NCBI GenBank assembly: GCA_021186555.1
Contig: JAJKFL010000237.1
Coordinates: 42,578,483-42,642,482, forward strand
DNA from: Reticulitermes speratus
Taxonomy: Eukaryota; Arthropoda; Insecta; Blattodea; Rhinotermitidae
Length of the DNA stretch: 64,000 nucleotides
Direction: 5' to 3'
Shown: positions 35,170-47,500 of the stretch, in pieces
Position numbering within the stretch: the stretch's first letter is position 1
Layout: each line of letters starts with the position of its first letter
Position numbers and translations under genes: made by a program
The notes under the pieces: generated by a model
Databases searched by the model: none
Told to the model about the DNA's origin: nothing
What the model saw: the letters and a program-made list of their open reading frames with translations, nothing else

Positions 35170-35372
35170 CTTCGACAAGGCTAGGAGTATGTGGAAGGAT
35201 AATATTAAAATGTACGAGTATATTAAAGAAATAGTTTGTGGGGATGCAGACTAGATTGAAGTGGCTTAGAATAGGCGGGCTGTTGGTAACACGGTAAAGC
35301 AATTCCGGGTTCCATAAAAGGCTGGTAATTTCTGGACCAAGTAAGCGACTATCAGTTTCTCAAGGACTCGTC
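35170..35372 (+). mobile_element. LINE 3' tail (family L)
   Basis: AAGGATAATATTAAAATGTA, a decayed WLRIG-coding part, CGGGTTCCATAAAAGGCTGG and CTATCAGTTTCTCAAGGACT. It ends about 50 bp before an ANKRD29 3' splice site. Confidence 0.65.
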
Positions 35373-35424
35373 AGCATTTAGCTTGATACCGTCCGTTAAA
35401 ACTCAACGTGCCGCTCTGTTGCAG

Positions 35425-35535
35425 AAGGAGTCGCCATCGGACGTGCAGCTGCACCTGGCAGCGATCGAGGGCGACGTGCGACGCTTACGGCGCGTACTGG
35501 ATAGCGGGAAGGTGCACGTCGACAGTAAGGACAAG
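35425..35535 (+). CDS. ANKRD29: ANKRD29 exon (first seen)
   Basis: The acceptor is CTCTGTTGCAG and the donor is AAG-GTACGT. It codes [20 protein letters not shown], then [17 protein letters not shown]. This corresponds to the N-terminal KKETP...AARRGNL region of the vertebrate protein. The codons are GC-rich, unlike the flanks. Confidence 0.88.
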
Positions 35536-38500
35536 GTACGTGCTGCTGGATGGAAACAAGTGTCCCGACTACAAACGGACGCCACGTCACATACACGTGT
35601 CAAATGGGCCGTCTTACACAGTGGTCAGCTGTTGCACTGTGCGAGACGTACTTGTCTAGGGGAAGAATATGCAGAGCCGTTAAACACTTGAGATTAGCCT
35701 GAATTATATATAAAGATACAGTCCGTACCGCGCAGTAAACACACTCCGTCTCAGTTATACAAACCAGTCAGTTAATGCTGTACAGTGAAATAATCGCTGT
35801 TTGTTCTGAGATCCACACAAAACACATAAATACAGTCCGTACCGCGCAGTAAACACACTCCGTCTCAGTTATACAAACCAGTCAGTTAATGCTGTACAGT
35901 GAAATAATCGCTGTTTGTTCTGACATCCACACAAAACACATAAATACAGTCCGTACCGCGCAGTAAACACACTCCGTCTCAGTTATACAAACCAGTCAGT
36001 TAATGCTGTACAGTGAAATAATCGCTGTTTGTTCTGAGATCCACACAAAACACATAAATACAGTCCGTACCGCGCAGTAAACACACTCCGTCTCAGTTAT
36101 ACAAACCAGTCAGTTAATGCTGTACAGTGAAATAATCGCTGTTTGTTCTGACATCCACACAAAACACATAAATACAGTCCGTACCGCGCAGTAAACACAC
36201 TCCGTCTCAGTTATACAAACCAGTCAGTTAATGCTGTACAGTGAAATAATCGCTGTTTGTTCTGAGATCCACACAAAACACATAAATACACTGTGTGGGC
36301 AGAACGTAGAATTGTGAATGTTAAACTGGTGGTACATATAGTAACCACTGGGCTTTAGAGGGATACGGGCCTCAAGTACTAAATCTTATCAAAAGTCAGT
36401 TCAAGGCTTCAACTGGCACGCCATGACACTCTGTAATCTCGTAAGACTCACTTTACTGGACATAACATACATGTTTCGTGTGTCAACTTCCTTCAAGCAT
36501 AACGACGAGTTTCATAATTTGTCCTCCTCGCCAGATACTTTTTGGGTGAGAATGAGATGGGCGGGGCATGTGGCACGTATGGGGCAGAAAAGAAACGTGT
36601 ACAGGGTTTTGGTAGGGAAACCTGAAGGAAAGAAATCATTTGGAAGACCTAGGCTTTGATGGGAGGATAACATTAAACTGCATCTTAAAGAAACGGGACG
36701 GGAGGACGGGGATTGGATTAATGTCTCAGAATAGGGACAAGTGGTGGGTTGGTGTGAACACGGTCATGAACACTGGTTTTCCATAAAACGCGGTGATTTC
36801 TTGACTGAGGAACTAACAGCTTCTCAAGAAGGACCCTGCTTTACTTGCGTGAAAATCTGCTCAGGACGTAAATGAAATTTTGCCCCATTTTCTAGATTTT
36901 GTTTTGCTTGATTTACGTAAAATTCGGTACAGAAGATGTCCACAAAATCGCGCAGCGACTGCGAGTTGCCGGAAATTCGGCGCTGTGACGTAAATGCATT
37001 TCTGTCCGCACTTCCCACAGTTATTGTCCGATTTGGTCGAAATTCTGTTAACAGATCTGCAGGCAATGCTGTCGAACATTTGCGAGTTTCGTGAAAATCT
37101 GCTCAGGGAAGGCCGTACCTTTCTTATGGACGTAAATGAAGTTACAGTGACGTGTGTGCCGTGAAACTGTGTGACATTCTGAAGTAAAGAACGCCTTGGC
37201 GATGTCTGTGCACTGCGTCACGCAGCGCACCGTTTGCAGTCTCGTTACAACTGTTCGTTACGCTTTCACATTCACCAGCCTAAGAAATATCGAACTCGCG
37301 TTTTTTTTTTGGCGCAGTCGATGATTTTATCGACCAAGTGACCGCTAAAACCACCAAACCGGAAACGTTGCAGCCTGCTAATCACTAACCGCACACGTCA
37401 ATACATAAAGTGTTCCACAGCTACAATATGATACAGCCAAAGTTCTTACAGGCCGCTGGTTCGTTTCTGGCCGTTAAGGAACCTACTATTAGAGACTCAA
37501 GAGAACGACCTTGACCTTGACAGCGTGTGTAGGGTTCCTATATCTCCGCGCTAGCCTTACCGTCTTATCACACGTGCCAACTTAACCCTTTAAAGCCCAA
37601 TGGTTACTATATGTACCACTACGTTTAACATTCACAAATTCTACATTCTGCCCACACTGTATTTATGTGTTTTGTATTTATATTACAACAAACAGCGACT
37701 TTTGCCTTATATAACATAAATTGATTTGTTTTTTTAACCGAGATGAAAAGTGTTTACTGCGCGGTACGGACTGGGTCTTTATATGCAACGGTTTACGCTT
37801 CGTCTTTCAAGGGTTAAGGTAAAATGAACTGTTACACAGACACATCACTAACGCTTCAGTGATAAGTGTCAGAGGGCTTATGTCATGACCAACTGCAAGG
37901 TTATGTAAACGTTGGAAAGCGGGAGGACTGTAAAGTGAGCTGCCATGTCTGTTACAAGACACTAACGTAAACTAAGGAAAGAAAATATTTAATTTAATTT
38001 ATCCTTCTAAAACGTAATGACGAAGACAACCCTGGATAAAGACAGGCCTGCTAGTACCTGATCAGCATTTCGACGGTGAGCGTTCCAAATGCAAGACCGG
38101 TTTGTAAGCTGCTCGCCTGCCCTCATTCTGCTTTATCATGACGTCCATTGTTATTTCAGAACACGCAGTGAAGCCTGCTGCAGTGACTCGCGTATGAATA
38201 CATTAAGCAACAAACGTGCAGGTTTAAACTACAATAAAATGAACATAAACTCTTGCAACGAATGTTTCATGTACATTTATAACGACCGTAATTATGACTT
38301 CAACAATGTCTGACGAGCAACAATGTAAGTTTAAAGTGTGACTGTAACAAGCAAACAAACGAATGTAAACTGAATGTCTTAACCTATTAACTACAGTTCC
38401 GATTTTTAATAAGGACATTATTGGCGGCTTATAGCATCCGACGGTGGCTTTGTATTAGCTTACAGTCTGCATATTGCAGTTACCAACTGCACAGGTATTA

Positions 38501-41500
38501 TGATATAGTGTAAAATACAGTCGTAATGTTGGCTACGAGGTGTAGTGTTACAGGTACTAAATTTGAACGTGGAAAATTCAAACTGATTTAAAGATGATTT
38601 TAATGTAAATGAATTAATGTTATGCAGGAATACATACATACATACTTACAACCTAAGTATCAACTGCAGCTTCACAATACATACTTACAACCTAAGTATC
38701 AACTGCAGCTTCACAATACATACTTACAACCTAAGTATCAACTGCAGCTTCACAATACATACTTACAACCTAAGTATCAACTGCAGCTTCACAATACATA
38801 CTTACAACCTAAGTATCAACTGCAGCTTCACAATACATACTTACAACCTAAGTATCAACTGCAGCTTCACAATACATACTTACAACCTAAGTATCAACTG
38901 CAGCTTCACAATACATACTTACAACCTAAGTATCAACTGCAGCTTCACAATACATACTTACAACCTAAGTATCAACTGCAGCTTCACAATACATACTTAC
39001 AACCTAAGTATCAACTGCAGCTTCACAATACATACTTACAACCTAAGTATCAACTGCAGCTTCACAATACATACTTACAACCTAAGTATCAACTGCAGCT
39101 TCACAATACATACTTACAACCTAAGTATCAACTGCAGCTTCACAATGCCGTACGCAGGCTCATAACTGAAATGCTGCGTATGAAATAGCGGGCAGACACG
39201 AGCGATCAAACTGTTGCCAGCTGTAACGACTAAACGTATAGTAGTAAGGTAACCATTTGCATTATGCCTAAAGATGTCGCCTGTGTAGATCTCAGGTCTG
39301 ACCCTGATGACGGAGTGAAAAATAGTTCACGTATGTTAATTAAAGATGTAAATCAAATGATGTAAGGTGTGTAGACGTCTCAGAACTTCCACGATAGTCA
39401 GGTAACATGTAAATCGTTGTGTGTGTTCAATGGTTGCATATTTTAAGTTTCAATCAAAACTGTAACACTTTCGGGTGCCGTAGGGCTGTCTTGCTCTGAC
39501 AGTGAGTGCAGAAAAAAAGATTCACGATATTTGAAGCAGAAATGTTACAGCAGGGGTGGACAAAGTTGCGTGAAGAGCAAACGAGAAATGTACATACACA
39601 ACGTGACGGACTGAGAGACGCTATTAAAATGGGCGTTACTGAGAGGCTTGTTTATTTAACGACGCCGTCAGTTGAATGGTGGGATTGTTACTGAATAAAC
39701 TGAAAACAGTGTGAAGGGAAGTGGTCGTGGATAATGTGAGATAAATCCCAGCATTAGTCTGGAGCGTCTGAGGAAAACCACAGGTAACGTCAGTGAGGAT
39801 AATTGGCGCTCAGACCGGTTTTCGAATCGGACACCTTCCGCATACACTAACTAACTAACTAACTAACTCCATGTAGCACAGTCCTTCTTGAGAAGCTAAC
39901 AGGTCGTCAGCTAGTCAAGAAATTCCCCGCATTTTATGGAACCCGAAAGTTCATTACCTCATTCACAACAGCCGCCACCTGTCCCTATCCTGAGCCATAT
40001 CAATCCAGTCCATGCCCCCCATCCCACATCATGAAGATCCATTTTAATATTATCCTCCCATCTACGCCTGGGTCTTCCAAGTGGTCTCCTTCCCTCAGGT
40101 CTCCCCACCAAAATCCTGTATGCACCTCTCCCCTCCCCCATACGTGCTACATGCCCCGCCCACCTCATTGTTCTTGATTTCATCACGTGAATAATATTTA
40201 GTGATGAATACAGATCATTAAGTTCCTCGTTATGTAGTCTTCTCCACTCCCCTGTTACCCCGTCCCTCTTAGACCCAAATATCCCCCTCAGCACCCTATT
40301 CTCGAACACCCTCAGCCTATGTTCCTCCCTCAGTGTGACAGACCAAGTTTCACACCCACACAAAACAACACAATTACAGTTCTGTATATCTTAATGTTTG
40401 TACCTTTGGACAGTCTTCCGCACACACAGGTCACAATTGTTAGCACGTGACCAGTGCGAAATGCTGCCGTGGCCAAATTGAACTGGGCAACACTTTGTGT
40501 AGCGTAACGTCGGCTGGCGTCGTGATGCAGACGGAAGGCGTTGCCATGACAACGGGCAGTGCACTGAGGGAGGGTGTGTGGATTTGAGATGAACCGTGCG
40601 ACACTGGGGCACACCTTTCTCAGGCTCGGCCCCCCTCCCCCTCCAATAATCATTTCACTGATTCGCCAGTCATGCGACGCCATGCGTGATGTATTTCACA
40701 TGACTAGTTCCACCCTCCGTCCTCATTAACTCACGGTGTCCGTCCGTCACGCTCTGTTTCTCGGAACGAAATGATACCACAAGAAGCTGTTCGCGGTAGA
40801 AAGGAAGACCGCCATAGTTTGTTAACGTCGCTTTACCATGCACGGGAGCTGACACACGGACCGCTGATAGCACAGGACAGGCACTGCAAGGTGCTGCGTG
40901 CAGATGGCGCCTGTGTTGGTGTTGCTAGCAACAAGTGCAGCGCGTCACGGGGTTAACATTATATTCACGCGCTACTCCACGGCGTTTCCAGCGATGATTT
41001 GCACAGATGATTCTTCAGTTGATCCTTTCGCATATACGGTGAAAGCACAACTTCACTGAAGATTCACGCCATGAATTTGAAACGTGCTTAGCGTGACATG
41101 ATATTGGCAAAGTAGCTGGCTGCAATGCCGACTGAAGCATAGGTACCTAATGACTGCTTTATACCTTACTACAATTTCACTGAATATTTAATAAATAAGG
41201 TGCTGTAGGTCATAGAGCTGTAGTGTAAAGTGACACTAGTTAACGGTGCTGTAGGTCATAGAGCTGTAGTGTAAAGTGACACTAGTTAACGGTGCTGTAG
41301 GTCATAGAGCTGTAGTGTAAAGTGACACTAGTTAACGGTGCTGTAGGTCATAGAGCTGTAGTGTAAAGTGACACTAGTTAACGGTGCTGTAGGTCAAAGA
41401 GCTGTAGTGTAAAGTGACACTAGTTAACGGTGCTGTAGGTCATAGAGCTGTAGTGTAAAGTGACACTAGTTAACGGTGCTGTAGGTCATAGAGCTGTAGT

Positions 41501-44500
41501 GTAAAGTGACACTAGTTAACGGTGCTGTAGGTCATAGAGCTGTAGTGTAAAGTGACACTAGTTAACGGTGCTGTAGGTCATAGAGCTGTAGTGTAAAGTG
41601 ACACTAGTTAACGGTGCTGTAGGTCATAGAGCTGTAGTGTAAAGTGACACTAGTTAACGGTGCTGTAGGTCATAGAGCTGTAGTGTAAAGTGACACTAGT
41701 TAACGGTGCTGTAGGTCATAGAGCTGTAGTGTAAAGTGACACTAGTTAACGGTGCTGTAGGTCATAGAGCTGTAGTGTAAAGTGACACTAGTTAACGGTG
41801 CTGTAGGTCATAGAGCTGTAGTGTAAAGTGACACTAGTTAACGGTGCTGTAGGTCATAGAGCTGTAGTGTAAAGTGACACTAGTTAACGGTGCTGTAGGT
41901 CATAGAGCTGTAGTGTAAAGTGACACTAGTTAACGGTGCTGTAGGTCATAGAGCTGTAGTGTAAAGTGACACTAGTTAACGGTGCTGTAGGTCATAGAGC
42001 TGTAGTGTAAAGTGACACTAGTTAACGGTGCTGTAGGTCATAGAGCTGTAGTGTAAAGTGACACTAGTTAACGGTGCTGTAGGTCATAGAGCTGTAGTGT
42101 AAAGTGACACTAGTTAACGGTGCTGTAGGTCATAGAGCTGTAGTGTAAAGTGACACTAGTTAACGGTGCTGTAGGTCATAGAGCTGTAGTGTAAAGTGAC
42201 ACTAGTTAACGGTGCTGTAGGTCATAGAGCTGTAGTGTAAAGTGACACTAGTTAACGGTGCTGTAGGTCATAGAGCTGTAGTGTAAAGTGACACTAGTTA
42301 ACGGTGCTGTAGGTCATAGAGCTGTAGTGTAAAGTGACACTAGTTAACGGTGCTGTAGGTCATAGAGCTGTAGTGTAAAGTGACACTAGTTAACGGTGCT
42401 GTAGGTCATAGAGCTGTAGTGTAAAGTGACACTAGTTAACGGTGCTGTAGGTCATAGAGCTGTAGTGTAAAGTGACACTAGTTAACGGTGCTGTAGGTCA
42501 TAGAGCTGTAGTGTAAAGTGACACTAGTTAACGGTGCTGTAGGTCATAGAGCTGTAGTGTAAAGTGACACTAGTTAACGGTGCTGTAGGTCATAGAGCTG
42601 TAGTGTAAAGTGACACTAGTTAACGGTGCTGTAGGTCATAGAGCTGTAGTGTAAAGTGACACTAGTTAACGGTGCTGTAGGTCATAGAGCTGTAGTGTAA
42701 AGTGACACTAGTTAACGGTGCTGTAGGTCATAGAGCTGTAGTGTAAAGTGACACTAGTTAACGGTGCTGTAGGTCATAGAGCTGTAGTGTAAAGTGACAC
42801 TAGTTAACGGTGCTGTAGGTCATAGAGCTGTAGTGTAAAGTGACACTAGTTAACGGTGCTGTAGGTCATAGAGCTGTAGTGTAAAGTGACACTAGTTAAC
42901 GGTGCTGTAGGTCATAGAGCTGTAGTGTAAAGTGACACTAGTTAACGGTGCTGTAGGTCATAGAGCTGTAGTGTAAAGTGACACTAGTTAACGGTGCTGT
43001 AGGTCATAGAGCTGTAGTGTAAAGTGACACTAGTTAACGGTGCTGTAGGTCATAGAGCTGTAGTGTAAAGTGACACTAGTTAACGGTGCTGTAGGTCTCA
43101 AACTGTGGCGCGTCGGATGGTGGGATGAGTGACGAAGTGGAAAGGACCTTGCACCGACTGGAGGAAGTCAGTAACGCCACAACAAAACTGCCAGGGTAAC
43201 CGGTGTCTCTGTCGAGATATGAAACAGGCATTTCCAAATATGAGTTCTCAAGTATAGAATTTCGCGGCTCCAGTAATGCCCTCAGTGCTGCTTGGCTGTC
43301 AGAGGTTTCCAGATATGTCCGATGTCAACAAGACAAGCGAACTGGTGCTTAGTAAGGCAACGTAAAGCTACGTGCTTGTCTCGGGATGACACAGCTGTGC
43401 AGCCGAGTGGGCGAGCGAGGACATCGTGCATTTGGCAATTAAACGTGCATTTGGCAATTAATCGTGCAGGTGTTTGCTGCAGAAACCCAAGCAAAGACTC
43501 CGAACTGTAGAAGGAGCAACTTCTAAGTGCTTTATGCAACGACGTTGTCAATAGCTAAGATTGTATAGCGTCGATAGTGAGTGAATGAGTATAGAGCAGT
43601 AGTGGATGGTACTGACAGGGGAAACTGAAATACTGGGAGAGAAACATTATACAGCGTTGGTGGTAGATGTATGAATGAGTATGGAGCATTGGTGGAATGA
43701 TACTGACAGGGGAAACTGAAGTACTGGGAGAGAAACATTATACAGCGTTGGTGGTAGATGTATGAATGAGTATGGAGCATTGGTGGAATGATACTGACAG
43801 GGGAAACTGAAATACTGGGAGAGAAACATTATACAGCGTTGGTGGTAGATGTATGAATGAGTATGGAGCATTGGTGGAATGATACTGACAGGGGAAACTG
43901 AAATACTGGGAGAGAAACATTATACAGCGTTGGTGGTAGATGTATGAATGAGTATGGAGCATTGGTGGAATGATACTGACAGGGGAAACTGAAATACTGG
44001 GAGAGAAACATTATACAGCGTTGGTGGTAGATGTATGAATGAGTATGGAGCATTGGTGGAATGATACTGATAGGGGAAACTGAAGTACTGGGAGAGAAAC
44101 ATTATACAGCGTTGGTGGTAGATGTATGAATGAGTATGGAGCATTGGTGGAATGATACTGACAGGGGAAAACTGAAGTACTGCGATAAGTGCCATTTTGT
44201 CCACCACAAGTCTCTCACATTGACTAACCTGGGATCGAACCGGGGCCTCCGCATTGAGAGGCCGGGTACTGACCGCCTTAGCCATGGCACTGCCGAGGGA
44301 ACATTTGAACTCAACCAGCAGTCTGTGCGTCGCATTACCGTTCGTATAATTCCGTTTCCACTATCCGTCGCAGTCACTTTATAACACTGCTCATATACTA
44401 GTTCACATTCGCAACGCTACGTGTTTCGGCACGGCCACACCGTAATCAGCGTGCGAGTGCAGTTGCTAACCTCGTCACTGCAGTCACGCTGTCAGACTGC

Positions 44501-47500
44501 AGCAGGTGTTTGTGTCCGTCCCTCGACTTCCCCAGCCTGTCACCATTCCACCATTGCTGCACATTCAACACGTTTAACACTGATACGGCACTTCGCTGGT
44601 CATAAAGCAATGACGTGTTTGAAGACTGATGTCTTACGGGCTGTGACGCCGTGTAGTCCAGCACAAGTGTACAACCTGTACCAGACTGTACGGCGTCACA
44701 CAAGAGAACACGTCGATTTCATATATACCGCCGTGGGAATTTGAAATCTCGAGAAATTAATGAATTAGTTAACACGCATACAAACCGCTGAAATTCCAGC
44801 TGAAGTGACAAATGATAAATACACCCTGTATAAGGATTATTTTAGGAGCCGCGATAGCTCAGTCGGTATAGTAACTAAGCTATAAGCTGGACGGTCCGGC
44901 GTTCGAATCCCGATACGGGCAAGAGATTTGCCTCTTCTCCAAAGCGTCCAGACCGGTTCTGGGGCCCACACAGCCTCGTATTCAATGGTACCGGGGTTCT
45001 TTCCTGGGGTAAAGCGGCCGGGGCGTGAAGTTGACCACTCACCTCCAACTACAGCCGAGATTAAGAATGACTGGAGCTATACATCTACTCCCCCTATATG
45101 CCTATATACCTTTTTGTCTTCCGCAGGATGGCACTACACCTCTTATACTGGCCGCTGCCAGTGGCCACGTGGACTGTGTGAAGGAGTTGCTGGATCAGGG
45201 AGCCGACCCCAGGGCCAGGAGGCTGGTGAGTGTGGATTATTGATATAGCTGGTGAGTGTGGACTGTTGATATAGCTGGTGAGTGTGGACTGTTGATATAG
45301 CTGGTGAGTGTGGACTGTTGATATAGCTGGTGAGTGTGGACTGTTGAAATGTAGTTGGACTGTTGATATAGCTGGTGAGTGTGGACTGTTGATAATAGCT
45401 GGTGAGTGTGGACTGTTGATATAGCTGGTGAGTGTGGACTGTTGATATAGCTGGTGAGTGTGGACTGTTGATATAGACTGTGAGGTGTGGACTGTTGATA
45501 TACTGGTGAGTGTGGACTGTTGATATAGCTGGTGAGTGTGGACTGTTGATATAGCTGGTGAGTGTGGACTGTTGATATAGCTGGTGAGTGTGGACTGTTG
45601 ATATAGCTGGTGAGTGTGGACTGTTGATATAGCTGGTAGAGTGTGGACTGTTGATATAGCTGGTGATGTGACGGATGTGTGGTGGACTGTTGATATAGCT
45701 GGTGAGTGTGGACTGTTGATATAGCTGGTGAGTGTGGACTGTTGATATAGCTGGTGAGTGTGGACTGTTGATATAGCTGGTGAGTGTGGACTGTTGATAT
45801 AGCTGGTGAGTGTGGACTGTTGATATAGCTGGTGAGTGTGGACTGTTGATATAGCTGGTGAGTGTGGACTGTTGATATAGCTGGTGAGTGTGGACGTTGA
45901 TATAGCTGGTGAGTGGACTGTTTGAATAGCTGGTGAGTGTGGACTGTTGATAGCTGTGAGTGTGACTGTTGATATAGCTGGTGAGTGTGGACTGTTGATA
46001 TAGCTGGTGAGTGTGGACTGTTGATATAGCTGGTGAGTGTGGACTGTTGATATAGCTGGTGAGTGTGGACTGTTGATATAGCTGGTGAGTGTGGACTGTT
46101 GATATAGCTGGTGAGTGTGGACTGTTGATATAGCTGGTGAGTGTGGACTGTTGATATAGCTGGTGAGTGTGGACTGTTGATATAGCTGGTGAGTGTGGAC
46201 TGTTGATATAGCTGGTGAGTGTGGACTGTTGATATATGCTGGTGAGTGTGGACTGTTGATATAGCTGGTGAGTGTGGACTGTTGATATAGCTGGTGAGTG
46301 TGGACTGTTGATATAGCTGGTGAGTGTGGACTGTTGATATAGCTGGTGAGTGTGGGACTGTTGATATAGCTGGTGAGTGTGGACTGTTGATATAGCTGGT
46401 GAGTGTGGACTGTTGATATAGCTGGTGAGTGTGGACTGTTGATATAGCTGGTGAGTGTGGACTGTTGATATAGCTGGTGAGTGTGGACTGTTGTTGTTGA
46501 TTGCTGTGTAGTGAGTGGGACTGTTGATATAGCTGGTGAGTGTGGACTGTTGATATAGCTGGTGAGTGTGGACTGTTGATATAGCTGGTGAGTGTGGACT
46601 GTTGATATAGCTGGTGAGTGTGGACTGTTGATATAGCTGGTGAGTGTGGACTGTTGATATAGCTGGTGAGTGTGGACTGTTGATATAGCTGGTGAGTGTG
46701 GACTGTTGATATAGCTGGTGAGTGTGGACTGTTGATATAGCTGGTGAGTGTGGACTGTTGATATAGCTGGTGAGTGTGGACTGTTGATATAGCTGGTGAG
46801 TGTGGACTGTTGATATAGCTGGTGAGTGTGGACTGTTGATATAGCTGGTGAGTGTGGACTGTTGATATAGCTGGTGAGTGTGGACTGTTGATATAGCTGG
46901 TGAGTGTGGACTGTTGATATAGCTGGTGAGTGTGGATGTGATGCTGGGTGGATGTTGATATAGCTGGTGAGTGTGGACTGTTGATATAGCTGGTGTTTGA
47001 TATGTGTGGTGGACTGTTGATATAGCTGGTGAGTGTGGACTGTTGATATAGCTGGTGAGTGTGGACTGTTGATATAGCTGGTGAGTGTGGACTGTTGATA
47101 TAGCTGGTGAGTGTGGGACTGTTGATATAGCTGGGAGTGTGGACTGTTGATATAGCTGTGAGTGTGGACTGTTGATATAGCTGGTGAGTGTGGACTGTTG
47201 ATATAGCTGGTGAGTGTGGACTGTTGATATAGCTGTATAGAATGAGTTTGGTTCGTTTTTGAATTTCATTTTATGTTGGTAATTTAAAATTCTTTGAGCG
47301 CAATCACACTGTTCATTTGAAGTGTTCATTTTGCTGCCCCTTGGGCTCTGCCCCCCCCCCCCCCTCCAGCTATTCCCCTGCTATGAACTGAATTTTGAAT
47401 ATTACTGGCATGAACTTGAGGCTTCAGAAGGCTAACTGTCATGTCAAGCAGCGCATGTCGACTGATCAGTTGCTCGTGTTGTGTTCAGACAGGCACAACA

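Noticed and set aside
25875-35535. Joining the signal-peptide exon to ANKRD29
   Set aside because: The donor is phase 1 and the ANKRD29 exon needs phase 0; ANKRD29 proteins have no signal peptide.
38617-39188. Two overlapping plus-strand frames of about 185 codons
   Set aside because: A 39-bp perfect repeat leaves more than one frame open; no gene-like features.
39770-39840. Possible further SINE head (GGTTTTCGAATCGG)
   Set aside because: The box B-like match is short and no body or tail of SINE-A, B or C follows.
45143-47329. 728-codon minus-strand open frame
   Set aside because: It is the complement of the 26-bp array; residues repeat in three frames through a unit not divisible by three, with no start context, homologue or splice signals.
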